Shown in pieces: positions 52,217-62,509 of a stretch of DNA of 64,000 bases. Each line of letters starts with the position of its first letter. Positions within the stretch are counted from its first letter, which is position 1. The notes under the pieces were generated by a model. The model saw only the letters and a list, made by a program, of their open reading frames with translations, ran no database searches and was not told the DNA's origin. This DNA comes from Molanna angustata (Eukaryota > Arthropoda > Insecta > Trichoptera > Molannidae), in the NCBI GenBank assembly GCA_963576475.1, contig OY754987.1:7414536-7478535 (forward strand). The letters are read 5' to 3'. The translations under genes were made by a program, and so were the position numbers.

Positions 52217-52830
52217 TCCAACTGTCGATTCGTTCATGAGAATTCAATTCTCTGAATGAATTGACATTATTAAGCCAAGATGCGTGTACGATATATGTTC
52301 CAATACATGGATTTACTCAGAATTCGGAGTAGAACAGTATATTATGTGAGTTTTGTGTGTGTGTGTCTGTGTGTCCCCCCCCTTATAACTTTTGATCAGC
52401 TCAATTTACAGACCCTAAATTTTCAGAATATATAGTTATAGGCTTACAAAACTTTTATAGGCTTACAAAACTTTTATACTCAGAATTGTGAATTTTTGTT
52501 TCAGTCAGGGGTTATCAACTTTTGAATTTTTGATTTATTTTTCCATATATCTCAGAAACCGTAAAAGCTAAAACTCTGAAAATTGGTATAAACATAGACA
52601 AATACAAAATCTCAAATCAGTTTTTTAAAAAAAATTCCAGGGTTTCTCAAAAAATTTTTATTAAGAAAAATATTTTTTTTATGATAAATTTATGAGTTTA
52701 ACTGCCTATATTTCCATTTTTTTTAAATATCGATTAAAGCCGAAACACCCCAACTATATAATTTAATTTTATATAAAAAAATAAAAACAATGTTCATCTC
52801 AATTTTTTTTAACAATTTTTATAAAAATAA
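52217..52830 (+). mobile_element. HINE, 5' half
   Basis: TCCAACTGTCGATTCGTTCA with stem GAGAAT/ATTCTC (same subfamily as 11.9 kb), a very short TG core at 52,355, and a local duplication of AGGCTTACAAAACTTTTATA (52,440-52,480). The 3' half and terminus are missing. Confidence 0.62.
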
Positions 52831-52849
52831 TGTCATAGGTTACCCTGAT

Positions 52850-53012
52850 AAACCCTGACTGAAACAAAAATTCACCATTCTGAGTATAAAAGTTTTGTAG
52901 GCTTATAAGTGTTTATATATTATAACTATCTATAACTATATCTATCACTATAACTATCTATATATTCTGAAATTTTGGGCTCTGTAAATTGAGCGGATCA
53001 AAAGTTATTAAT
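52850..53012 (-). mobile_element. HINE fragment in inverted orientation
   Basis: CTGACTGAAACAAAAATTCA, AGTATAAAAGTTTTGTAGGC and CTGTAAATTGAGCGGATCAA are reverse complements of 52,382-52,520. The two fragments therefore form an inverted pair of about 130-160 bp arms. A (TATAACTATC)n expansion sits at 52,920-52,965. Confidence 0.62.
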
Positions 53013-53014
53013 GC

Positions 53015-53585
53015 CAACTATGCATGTTGAACAACTCAAAAAGGGGTCATTAAGTGGAACAGACTATACGTGACAAAATGATGCAGTGTTACCAGTTAAC
53101 AGAAATTGTCATTTAAAAAAATCATCAAATGAATATTATGTGAAAAAATTAATTCACATCTACAATAGCATTTCTCATTTCAGTTTTAGATTCTTCTTTT
53201 ATTTCTATTGACTTTTTACATGTAGGTATAAATTTTAAATTAATAGTAGTAAAAATCTATGCTTCTCATTCAGCAGTTGCCACCCGTCCCGAGAAAGAAG
53301 CAGTAGCTTTAATAAAGTAAATAAAAAAAAGTTAAATAAAGTAAAGATAATTCTAAAAATAAAAATTTGATTACTAAATATTCACAATATTTTTTAATTA
53401 TAATAACTACTTGGTTTTGTTCAGATTTGTTTCTACGTTTGGAATTCTTCATTCACCTTTGTTAGACAATTGTTTCGTTCGTTACTTTTAAGTTATTTTT
53501 AATCTATTGTTACAATGAATCTTTTTATTTCTCGAAGCAATTCAAACTTGTAATTCAATTTATACTGTTAGTAAGTTACATACAT
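53015..53585. other. Unassigned AT-rich spacer
   Basis: No coding or repeat structure recognised. Confidence 0.35.
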
Positions 53586-53589
53586 ACAT

Positions 53590-53724
53590 AATAGTTTATT
53601 TTTATTAAAAAAATAATTTTATAACGGTAAAATTTTAATTAATTAAAATTAATAATTATATTAAAAATATGAAATTAAATAAATTTAATTAAAAACTAGG
53701 ATTAGATACCCTATTATTTTATTG
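53590..53724 (+). pseudogene. rrnS: numt: mitochondrial 12S rRNA fragment
   Basis: The segment contains AACTAGGATTAGATACCCTA immediately followed by TTATTTTA, the near-invariant central motif of insect small-subunit mitochondrial rRNA. Upstream AT-rich sequence with AACGGTAAAATTTTAATTAA and ATTAAAAATATGAAATTAAA has the expected insect 12S character. Only a partial rRNA is present and it is embedded between nuclear repeats, so it is a nuclear copy. It ends abruptly at the LINE-alpha 3' end (53,727). A nuclear SSU rRNA is excluded by sequence. Confidence 0.8.
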
Positions 53725-53726
53725 TA

Positions 53727-54705
53727 CATACCATCACGCCATGTCCCTCACGGGGTAGGCAGAGAGAACCGAACGGCACATTTTTCTATCTTGACACACA
53801 TTCATCGCCTCATCAACATTCATACATCGTCTTATACACGTTCGTCTGTTGTTCACGCTTCTTACATTTCCATCTTTCAGAATATCGTTGACATGGTCAT
53901 GCCATCCTTTTCTTGGGCGCCCTCGACCTCTTATTCCATTCCTGTCAGCTTTGTATATTTTCTTCGTCAGGCGTTCTTCATTCATTCTCTCCAAGTGGCC
54001 AAACCATCTCAATGTGTTAACTTTCATTCTGTTAATTACATCTTTCTTCATCTTATATTCTTTCCTTGTATCTTCATTTCGAACTCTGTCATACATCGTT
54101 CTGTTACAAATTCTTCTAAGCGATCTCATTTCAACTGCATTTATTCTGCTTCCTTGCGACTTCTGCCATGTCCAGGTCTCACTTGCATACGTCAGGGTTG
54201 GCACTACGATTGCGTTATGAATGGCAACTTTAGCATCTTTTGATATGTTGCGATCATTCATAACTGGTCTAAGTGCTCCATTCACTCTGTTTCCTGCCAT
54301 AACTCTTCTTTCAATATCCTTATCAGGCCGTCCATTCCGTTGGAACATACTACCCAGATAGACATACTCGTCGACTTGTTCAAGCCATTCACTCTCTACT
54401 TTTATTTGACACACTGTTCTGCTTTCACTCTATTCAAAGACCATTACCTTCGATTTGCTGGCATTCATTCTAAGTCCATTTTCTATGCATCCTTCATATA
54501 CCATACTTACAAGATACTGTAACTCTTCCATACTTTCTGCTAACAGCACTTTGTCGTCTGCATACATCAGATCACGTACTGTTACAGTACTCAGTTTCAG
54601 ACCCTTACTTTCATGCCTAAGGGCTCTTATACAGAAATCAATGTAGAGATTAAAGAGCCAAGGGGACAACACGCACCACTGTCTAACGCCATTATGTTAG
54701 TTGGG
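53727..54705 (-). mobile_element. LINE-alpha, best copy: RT motif C to 3' end
   Basis: Two frames separated by one break at about 54,420. Upstream frame: MLSPWLFNLYIDFCIRALRH, VRDLMYADDKVLLAESMEEL (catalytic YADD), NGLRMNASKSKVMVFE. Downstream frame: EWLEQVDEYVYLGSMFQRNG, RPDKDIERRVMAGNRVNGAL, IVVPTLTYASETWTWQKSQG, RMKVNTLRWFGHLERMNEER, GRGRPRKGWHDHVNDILKDG. Typical of the RT end and RTE-like tail. 3' end CATGGCGTGATGGTATGTAC. This copy is the reference for assigning the others and the 71-bp satellite. Confidence 0.85.
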
Positions 54706-54779
54706 GACAGTTGGGGAACTTTATATGTGAATAAAATATATTATATATTTTTTTCGTGGGCCTGGCCGATTTATCAATG

Positions 54780-54957
54780 AAATGAATATCAATTAAGTGC
54801 CACAAATAATATAACTCAATTGATCCAACCATTATGCACTTCCTCAAAAGAATTAGCAGATCAATGCGTAAATTGTAAATTATTTAATACATCAAAATAA
54901 AATGCAACAAACGCACCGATCAAGTTTCAATTCATAATAATTCATCCATCCAGGGGG
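54780..54957 (+). repeat. Dispersed repeat E
   Basis: ATCAATTAAGTGCCACAAAT, GCAGATCAATGCGTAAATT and ATGCAACAAACGCACCGATC match 16.09-16.31 kb in order. Confidence 0.6.
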
Positions 54958-54964
54958 GGCAAGT

Positions 54965-55785
54965 CTGGTCCGACCGGCGAAATCAAAACCCTATTGATTA
55001 CCCATATCATGGATATAATTATCATATTGAGTTTTATAATATCTTTAGATGTCATACAACTCCACATGATGTTTATATCCATGATATGGGTAATCACGAG
55101 GGTTTTGGGTAATCATGTTTCAGCGTGATGGAAGATTGGAAAAAGATATTGAAAGGAGAGTAACGGCAGAGTGAATGGTGCATTAAGACCGGTAATGGCT
55201 GACCCAATTATTTCGAGGCAAGCAAAGCTCGCGGTACACAATGGTATCGTCGCACCGACTCTAATGTATGCTAGTGAGACATGGACATGGCAGAAGACGC
55301 ATGAAAGTAGAATTAACGCGGTTGAAATGAGGTCACTAAGACGATTGTGTGGTAAAACGATGTATGATAGAATAAGAAATGAGGATATTTGACGAGAATG
55401 TATGATTGAAAGAAATATCGTAAGTAAGATGAAAATAAATGCCCTAATGTGGTTCGGCCACATAGAAAGAATGAGTGATGACCGTCTGACAAAAAAAGTA
55501 TACAAGGCTGATAAATGACGAACGAAAAGTAGAGGTCGGCCAAGAAAAAGTTGGCACGATCACATAAATGGGATTTTGAAAGATGGTGATGTTCGAAGTT
55601 AGAATAATAGAAGAGCGTGTATGAGACGATGTATGGACGTGAATGAAGCAAGGAATGTATGTCAATAGAGAGGAGTCTGGCGTTCGGTTCTCTCTGCCTA
55701 CCCCAAATAGGGAAATGGCGTGATGGTATGTATGTACGTATGTACGAGGGTTTTGATTTCGCCGGTTGACTTGCCCACCAGATAA
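54965..55785. mobile_element. Fold-back DNA element carrying LINE-alpha
   Basis: Left GGCAAGTCTGGTCCGACCGG, CGAAATCAAAACCC is inverted at the right as GGGTTTTGATTTCGCCGG, TTGACTTGCC. Left internal arms (ACCCATATCATGGATATAAT at 55,000 versus ATATCCATGATATGGGTAAT at 55,075) form a second hairpin. A 625-bp LINE-alpha piece occupies the interior. It shares TIR motif and layout with 24.14 kb. Confidence 0.65.
55110..55738 (+). mobile_element. LINE-alpha fragment inside fold-back element
   Basis: Reads LEKDIERRV, NGALRPVMADPIISRQAKLA, VHNGIVAPTLMYASETWTWQ, INAVEMRSLRRLCGKTMYDR, then after stops LMWFGHIERMSDDRLTKKVY and GRPRKSWHDHINGILKD, ending at ATGGCGTGATGGTATGTATG. 5' truncated after RT, opposite in orientation to the 24.36-kb guest. 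Several stops. Confidence 0.78.
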
Positions 55786-55949
55786 TACTAATAATTATTA
55801 ATGAAGGGACAGTCACAGCCTTATAAAATATACAAAATAATACATTGTGGAATAAATAATAAAGAGATTAATTAAATTTGTACACAGATGATGATCATTA
55901 AATAATAATATGGCGCATTCGACGTAACGATGAGTTTTACAACATATTA

Positions 55950-56232
55950 TACCAGGCCCCAAGTATCTCAACGTACATGAAATTACTTAGACTGAGATGG
56001 GCTGGACATGTACAACGAATGCCAAACTCACAGATGCCGAAACGAATCATGACTGGACACCCGGGTGGAAGAAGATGGGTTGGAAAACCAAGGCTGCGGT
56101 GGGAAGATGAGGTCAGAAAGAATGCGGCGCAGCTTCTCCAGGAGAGGAGCTGGAAAGTGGCAGCAGATGACATGATGGGATGGAGGCGAAATTTTGGGCT
56201 GTAGCGCCATGGAAGAAGAAGAAGAAGATGAT
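55950..56232 (+). mobile_element. RTE-like LINE tail
   Basis: An open stretch of about 80 codons: YMKLLRLRWAGHVQRMPNSQ, MPKRIMTGHPGGRRWVGKPR, LRWEDEVRKNAAQLLQERSW, ending GWRRNFGL and TAG. It ends in a GAAGAAGAAGAAG tail. Related to the antisense copy at 42.1 kb. Confidence 0.75.
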
Positions 56233-56359
56233 CATTAAATAATAACATATAGGTACATTACAACAAAAAATAAATAAAAATATTATAAACATTAATTATT
56301 GTATGTTTGCCTGTGATGGAAAAAAAGGGAAGAATACTGATGGGTACATAGAACAAACT

Positions 56360-56515
56360 ATCACGCCATGTCTCTCTGGGGTAGGCAGAGAGAACCGAAA
56401 GCCACATATTTATATCTTGACACACATTCCTCACCTCGTCAAAATTCATACATCGTCTTATACATGTTCGTCTGTTATTCACGCTTCTATAATTTCCGTC
56501 TTTCAAAATACCGTA
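56360..56515 (-). mobile_element. LINE-alpha 3' tail, antisense
   Basis: CTATCACGCCATGTCTCTCT, GGGGTAGGCAGAGAGAACCG and CATCGTCTTATACATG are the reverse complement of the LINE-alpha end. 5' truncated near the NDILK codons. Confidence 0.72.
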
Positions 56516-56525
56516 AGTACCGACA

Positions 56526-56708
56526 AATAAGCCGACCGCCGTGGCACAGTTTGAAAGCCGTTCGGTTTCTGTGCGGGCGTCCTGGGTTCGATTCCCAGCA
56601 GAGGAGAAGTTTATTTGAATTCATTTCTCACGCAAATATTGCTTCCATACGGCAATAAACTCGCCATTTGCGCAGGGTGCAAGGAAGCGTTCATTATTAT
56701 TATTATTA
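56526..56708 (+). mobile_element. SINE-3, tRNA-derived, best copy
   Basis: CGACCGCCGTGGCACAGTTT contains the A box. GCGTCCTGGGTTCGATTCCC contains a perfect B-box core GGTTCGATTCC. Body: GAAGTTTATTTGAATTCATT, ending in (ATT)n. No proper tRNA cloverleaf. Also seen at 8.5 and 9.7 kb. Confidence 0.82.
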
Positions 56709-56935
56709 TAATAAAACTGATAAAATATTCGATGTTAGATGAAATATTTTATTGGTAAGGAACTCAATACGAAAACAATGCAATATATTTTTTGAATAGT
56801 ACTTACATATATTCTTCGGAAGAACCACATTATATCCGTCTCGCTCTATCGCAACAAATAACTGGGCGTACTCTTATTATCAACATCCGTGGTGTCTTTT
56901 TAATAGTTCGATATATAGAGAGGAAAAAGTAATAA

Positions 56936-58411
56936 AAGGGTGACTGCTGCCAACGTATCTACCTATTTTTTTCTATTTGAATTTGCATCATTACTACAAA
57001 ACGAATCATTTTGAAAAAAATAGCATAGATAGTTTGGATATTAATAAAGAAAAATATACCTTAACTTTTTAATTATGTTCTGTATATATTCTTGTAGGAA
57101 AATAATAAGCATACCCCGATTATTGATATTTATGTTAAATTTCCACAAAAATATAAGGTATAGAGCATTATATTTTTTATAAATTAAAGAAAATCAAAAT
57201 ATCTGGAAAAATACGATGCAACGTTGCATGAATGCATCAGGTTAAGTTAAATCAAAAAACTTTTATTCCGCATTGGTGCTGAATGGAAAATAAATGTTTT
57301 TTAGGTTACCTGAAGCATTAATGCAACGTCACATCATATTTTTCTAGATATTATTGTCTTCTTTAATTTAAAAAAATATGTTGATCTACGCCTTAAATTT
57401 TATTAAAAATAGATAAACGTTGAAAATCGAGGTATGCCATTATTTTTTTACAAGAATTTATACAGAACATTATCAAAAAGTAAAGATATATTTTTCTTTA
57501 TTAACACCCAAACTATTTAAATTATTTTTTTAAAAACGATTTCATAAGAAATAATGATGGTATATCAAATTGAAAAATAGGGGTGATAGGAAAATTATTC
57601 GAAAAACAATTATTCGAATGCTCAATTTTACGAAAATCAATTTTACGAATGGCAATTATTCGAATCACATTTTTTCGAAAATCAATTTTCCGAACACACA
57701 ATTATCATAAATTACAATTGTTCGAATTTTTATGACGTCATGTTGGTAGTATTGTGAGAGGAATAAACCATAGATTTAATATAAATAATAAACCATATTA
57801 TAATATACTAGATATTGTAGTTAGCAAATTTTGTATGAATCGAATGAGGCATTTTTTCGGGGGATTTTTGACGTTTTAGTACATCGTTTTTCCATAGAGA
57901 ATAACGACTAATGTGAATTGTTTTCGGATTTATTTGTCATAAAAAACAGTTTGTTTATTTAGATTTAGAGAAAAGTTATTTAGGATGTGTTGAAATGTAA
58001 GGATACCTGAAATATGTTGCCAACCAAAACGTCAAACGCGCGATATTCCATGACTCACTTTTTGCACTGAGTACTACATCTACATAGTATAATATTATGT
58101 ATAATAATATAATCTATGGAATAAACAACATGGCGACGCACTGCGCTGTCAAACATCAGTTATTGAAAATGTGCAAACATACGTACCGAGCAATAATACA
58201 ACAAGTAACATTAGTCTTCATCGTATATATTTTACTGGCAACAAATATGGTTTCCCAACAAATGTTAGTTCGAATAATTTGCTTTCGGACAATTGTCATT
58301 CTGATAACTGATTTTCAAAAAAATGTTATTCGTACAATTGCGTATTCGAACAATTGTGTTTCGAAGAAATTTCATGTAATCAAAAATAGGTACGTTGGCA
58401 GCAGTCCCCCC
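56936..58411. mobile_element. Fold-back MITE, full copy interrupted by another MITE
   Basis: Left terminus GGGTGACTGCTGCCAACGTA (56,938) and right terminus TACGTTGGCAGCAGTCCCCC (58,391-58,410) are inverted. Inner arms (57,100-57,250 and 57,300-57,460) mirror those of the 14.3-kb copy. An 800-bp element occupies 57,582-58,381 close to the right end. Right flank CCCCCTTAA is common to both copies. Confidence 0.78.
57582..58381. mobile_element. MITE of TTCGAA repeats, nested
   Basis: Interrupts AAAAATAGG|TACGTTGG of the host MITE and leaves AAAAATAGG on both sides (57,573-57,581 and 58,382-58,390), an 8-9-bp duplication. Both ends consist of tandem CAATTNTTCGAAT-like units of about 18-20 bp, ascending on the left and inverted on the right. 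The ends thus form long imperfect TIRs. The centre (57,740-58,260) shows no protein domain. The duplication length suggests a hAT-like element. Confidence 0.7.
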
Positions 58412-58414
58412 CTT

Positions 58415-58672
58415 AATATTTGCATAAACCCACCAAAATAGAAAAGTATGAAATAATTTTGTAACGAAAGTAGATCAATAAACGATTTTGTTTTTGCCAA
58501 AAACATCACAAAATATCTATTTCGAGACGAGGAGACAAGATATAAGTAAGAACGGAAGTTGTAATTTCTTCATTTTCTTCCCAATGACAACTTCGGAGAG
58601 ATATATCACAATTGTTTTCAAAGAAAACAGGAAAACAATGCGACATCTATACTCTATACTTAAATTGATTAA
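58415..58672. other. Unassigned spacer
   Basis: Nothing recognised. Open stretch reading NIYFETRRQDISKNGSCNFF has no known match to me. Confidence 0.3.
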
Positions 58673-58674
58673 AA

Positions 58675-59175
58675 CTAGTTGCATGTAATACATGAGGTCT
58701 AACTGTTAATGGCGATAGTACCTATGTATATATAATTCAATACTACGTGCCACACTATAAACCATTAAATCAAAATTATTGAATATTTTATATATATTGA
58801 ATATTTATTGTGGGTGTACGTACTTTTTTCCTACCCCGAATATGTAAAAAGCTCGATGGCATGTTTGTATGTATGTATTGCTATTAGGTATCAAACTATT
58901 AAGAGTAGATATTGTGTACCTAGTAGTTATACACTGCCATACAAATTATATGAAATGATGTCGTCCCTTTTAAAATTATTTCATTTTTACTAAAATTTTC
59001 AAAAAAATATATGCAGTTTACGCATAAATTTGTCTTAAAAAATGTTTCTCTTAATAAATTCATTTATTTTTTTATAAATTTTCAGTGTTCTAGGTTTTAT
59101 GGAATATGTGGAAATATAAAATAAAAATTCTTATATTGACAATCCTGGACTGTAACAAATTCTAAATTCTGAGTA
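58675..59175 (-). mobile_element. HINE, diverged 3' two thirds
   Basis: CTAGTTGCATGTAATACATG, AGGTCTAACTGTTAATGGCG, then GTATCAAACTATTAAGAGTA, TGCCATACAAATTATATGAA and TTTTCAGTGTTCTAGGTTTT in HINE order. It ends within the block before the TG core (AATTCTGAGTATA). Confidence 0.6.
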
Positions 59176-59177
59176 TA

Positions 59178-59240
59178 CTAGTTGCATGTAACACATGAGA
59201 TCCAACTGTCGATAGCGATAGTATGTATAGTTGAAGAATC
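59178..59240 (-). mobile_element. Solo HINE 3' terminus, 63 bp
   Basis: CTAGTTGCATGTAACACATG, AGATCCAACTGTCGATAGCG, ATAGTATGTATAGTTGAAGA is a perfect HINE 3' end with no body. It sits directly against the preceding copy, so two HINE 3' ends are in tandem. Confidence 0.75.
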
Positions 59241-59428
59241 AAAAAATCCTGCTAGACAAAACCGCCAGAACCTCCTCTTTTACACTAAATACTCAAGAAC
59301 AAACTATGCAAACAACACTTTTATTAACCGCAGCTGCAATACATATGTACAATAACCTTAATCATAAGCCAGATATTTTTAACAATAGCCTAGAATCATT
59401 AAAAAAACAACCATCATCAATATTATAA
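59241..59428 (+). other. Unrecognised ORF tail
   Basis: About 60 codons after the HINE end: NQKILLDKTARTSSFTLNTQ, EQTMQTTLLLTAAAIHMYNN, LNHKPDIFNNSLESLKKQ, then TAA. The composition looks protein-like and the terminal LESLKK could belong to a retroelement C-terminus, but I do not recognise it. Confidence 0.2.
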
Positions 59429-59454
59429 TGAATACTTTCTGTACCAAATTGTAT

Positions 59455-59528
59455 AATTTTTGGGAATCGCACCAGGCTCAGCAGTCAGATATATCACCAA
59501 CTGGTCCACGAAAGCCGATATAAAATAA
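59455..59528 (-). mobile_element. tRNA-derived SINE head, antisense
   Basis: The minus strand has GGCTTTCGTGGACCAGTTGG (A-box-like) and CTGAGCCTGGTGCGATTCCC (B-box-like). Resembles SINE-1 in ATATCTGACTGCTGAGCC. Body absent. Confidence 0.5.
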
Positions 59529-59529
59529 A

Positions 59530-59992
59530 AATAATATATAAATACGCACTTTAAATTTTCTGTAGTAAAATAGGTAGGTACCTACCTATGCAATTTATTT
59601 TTCCTCCATTTCTTTAGTCTCGAAATTCAGTTTCATAAGAGTATGTTGTAGAGACATGGCCTGATGTTTGTCTAAATATTTGTTTTATACATTGTTATTT
59701 GAATAATATATATTGTAATTTATATAAATAAGGAAATATTTCAATATAATATATATAGACACAAGCTAATGAAGATTGTATGTACATTAATGTATACATT
59801 AATATCATATATTAATTCTGGAAATAGGGTGGGGATTAAATTGATAATCAATGTTATATTATACATTATATTAAACACCCCCACGTAAGTAATACAATGA
59901 TATTTAAGTTAATTATTGACTCAAGAATCCGATTGTTTAATGAAAATAATCGTTAATGAGTACACGTATGTATGTAGAATCGTAAAATAATT
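59530..59992. other. Unassigned AT-rich spacer
   Basis: A short GACATGGCCTGATG at 59,653-59,667 may be a LINE-alpha tail scrap. Otherwise nothing. Confidence 0.35.
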
Positions 59993-59994
59993 TA

Positions 59995-60125
59995 ATAATC
60001 AGGAATCGATGGGGTTGACAGGTAGCAGAATGACCTCCTCAGAGTCAAATCTTTTGATATATTATGTAAGTATCTGGATGGGTAGTTAAAAGCTTGATCG
60101 GTGCGTTTGTTGCATTTTTTTATGG
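59995..60125 (-). repeat. Dispersed repeat E, inverse
   Basis: GACCTCCTCAGAGTCAAATC, AAGTATCTGGATGGGTAG and GTGCGTTTGTTGCATTT are the reverse complement of the 16.2-kb blocks. Confidence 0.6.
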
Positions 60126-60191
60126 ATTACTAAACAAGCGCGCTTGGTTCTCTGTCAACGACGCGTCTAAATTTCTTATGTTGAATATACT

Positions 60192-61595
60192 CATGTTATG
60201 TTTTTACTCTCCACACTATGGAATAGGGGAGAGTCATGATTTCGCAAAATTTAAGCGTATTTTTTTTACATCAATTTCTCAATGGGTATCATGTAGAGAA
60301 TACACACTATGAGTTTCGTCGTGATGTGTTTGTGTGTATGGCGTATACGCTGTACGCCGTACGCCGTACGCCGTACGCCGTAGCATTTATCTTTTTTGTG
60401 TCCTCTCTACAGCCCAAACTATAAGTCTGATCGACTTCATATTAACATCATATGTGTAAAGTGCAAAGACCTAGAGCTGATTAGTTTTCCATAGACAACT
60501 TTTGATTTCTTCTCTATGAATTCATCATTTACGTTGTTTTTTTTTTGTGTCCTCTCTGCAGCCCAAACTATAAGTCCGATTGACTTCATATTGATATCAC
60601 ATGTGTTAAGTCCATAAACTTAGAGCTGATTAGTTTTCCATAGACAACGGTTCATTTTTTCCCAATGTTTCTTTATGATTTCATCTATTAAAACTGAAAA
60701 AATGCTCTCACGACCTGGAAATTATAGATATTTTAATTTGGTTTCAACTATTTATACAACACCAAGAATCTTCATAAAATTGTATTCAAAGTTGGTCAAT
60801 GTTAAAAGAAAAATATTCAACGGTTTCAAAAATTATATTTTATTTAATGGATATTTGTATGAAACTTATATGTAACAAGAGAATTTTTTTATATTTGGCA
60901 ATGTTCAGTTCATTGATTTCATATTGATATAAGAATATTAATAGCTTGAACTTAGAACTGATTAGCTTTTCATAGATATCATAAAATTTCTTCATATGAT
61001 ATCACGTGTCAACATTGTCAAAATGCTCTAACGCTCTTTGAAACAAAATTTATCTGCTTTTTTTAAAATATTTCATACAACATAAGCAGTCTTCACTATA
61101 CTGCATTAATAGTTTGTCTATCTTAACATAAAAATATACTATCGGAAGAAAATTTATATTCCTGATAGTAACATTTAGTATGAATAAAAATGTAATTAGA
61201 TAAATTTCTATGTATGGAAACGTTCAGTAATTTGATTTCATGTTATAATGTAAAGAGCTTGAACATAGAACTGATTAGCTTTCCATAAATAACAAAAAAA
61301 TTCTTCATATAATATCACGTGTCAAAATTTTGAAAATGCTCTCGCGTTCTTTAAAACAAAATTTATCTGCTTTTATTTAAATATTTCATACAACATTAGA
61401 ATTCTACACCATACTGCATTAATAGTTTGTCTATCTTAACATAAAAATATACTATCGTAAGAAAATTTATATTCCTGGTAGTAAAATTTAGAATGAATAA
61501 AATATTTCATATAACATAAGCATATTTTACCATATTGAGATTGTCAATATTTGTGGTGTGGAGAGTTTAGTGTTGGCCACAACCCACTCGTTTTT
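60192..61595 (+). repeat. Repeat C, long variant with internal duplications
   Basis: Starts TTTTACTCTCCACACTATGG and ends GTGTGGAGAGTTTAGTGTTG, GCCACAACCCACTCG, so the outer CTCTCCACAC/GTGTGGAGAG are inverted. Inside: a 7-bp (ACGCCGT)n of about 5 units at 60,347-60,380; a duplicated roughly 150-bp block (CTCTCTACAGCCCAAACTAT at 60,402 and again at 60,555); and a roughly 312-bp duplicated block (TGCATTAATAGTTTGTCTAT at about 61,101 and 61,413). No ORF of note. Confidence 0.6.
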
Positions 61596-61599
61596 TTAA

Positions 61600-62130
61600 A
61601 CACACAGTTTAACATATTTCAAAAGTGTTTAGTGATTCTAGAGTTTTTTGTGTATACATAGTGGAAATCCATTTTAAAATAAATAAGTACTTAAATTGTG
61701 GAAAATACATATTTATTAATTTTAAAGTGTTTAGGTTTATGTGCACTTTTTAAATGAATTAATAATTTTCTAAAGCGCAGAGGGTGGCTAATTTCAAAAA
61801 AATTGACTTGTGAAATGTATTTTGTGCTTCGCAGAAACAATAAATTGTATATTTGAACATTTAATTCAATAGACAACTTTTAATTAATACGTAGATTGTA
61901 CATTATGCGTTATATATTTATATTAAATAGTGAAAATTTGAAAGAACTCTTTGACAATCATCTTGAGCCGTCCCTACACAGCAAGGCAAAGTTTTTGAAT
62001 GACAACAATAAGGGGCTGCAAATCGTAAAACACGAGTGACACCGGCATATAATAGTCCTTCCATTCTTTTCAATTATAATCGCTTTCGGGTTTCCCCATA
62101 ATAATCGGGTAACACGTCTGATATTTGAGT
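61600..62130. other. Unassigned spacer
   Basis: No coding or repeat recognised. Confidence 0.35.
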
Positions 62131-62147
62131 AATGAGGTCTACCACGG

Positions 62148-62234
62148 TTTTGACTTAATCTTTGTTAACTAATGTTTCTGATTAATAACGGCTACAACAT
62201 CCTTTGTTGGGTGAAAAGCCTTAAGAGGAAAATA
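62148..62234 (+). mobile_element. I-type LINE 3' UTR stub with 13-bp target duplication
   Basis: TTTTGACTTAATCTTTGTTA, TTCTGATTAATAACGGCTAC and GGGTGAAAAGCCTTAAGAGG equal the 3' UTR of the element at 35.3-38.0 kb. AGGTCTACCACGG lies at 62,135-62,147 and again at 62,235-62,247, a clean 13-bp duplication. An 87-bp insertion by target-primed reverse transcription. Confidence 0.9.
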
Positions 62235-62261
62235 AGGTCTACCACGGAATCTAAATGTTTA

Positions 62262-62508
62262 TTTATTTATTCATTCATTCATTCGTTCATTCATTCATTC
62301 ATTCATTCATTCATTCGTTCATTCATTCATTCATTCATTCATTAATTAATTAATTAATTAATTAATTCATTCATTCATTCATTCATTCATTCATTCATTC
62401 ATTAATTCATTAATTCATTAATTCATTAATTCATTAATTCATTAATTCATTCATTCATTCATTCATTCATCATTCATTCATTCATTCATTCATTTATTTA
62501 TTTATTTT
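62262..62508. repeat. (ATTC)n compound microsatellite
   Basis: About 60 tetranucleotides of ATTC with interspersed ATTA and ATTT units, including a regular ATTAATTC alternation at 62,400-62,447. Confidence 0.95.
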
Positions 62509-62509
62509 T

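Noticed and set aside
53722..54243. Plus-strand ORF of 173 codons
   Set aside because: It is the antisense shadow of the LINE-alpha coding strand, whose minus-strand frames hold the YADD and WFGH motifs.
56526..56605. Functional tRNA gene at the SINE-3 head
   Set aside because: A and B boxes are present but no cloverleaf forms, and the unit is dispersed in the window.
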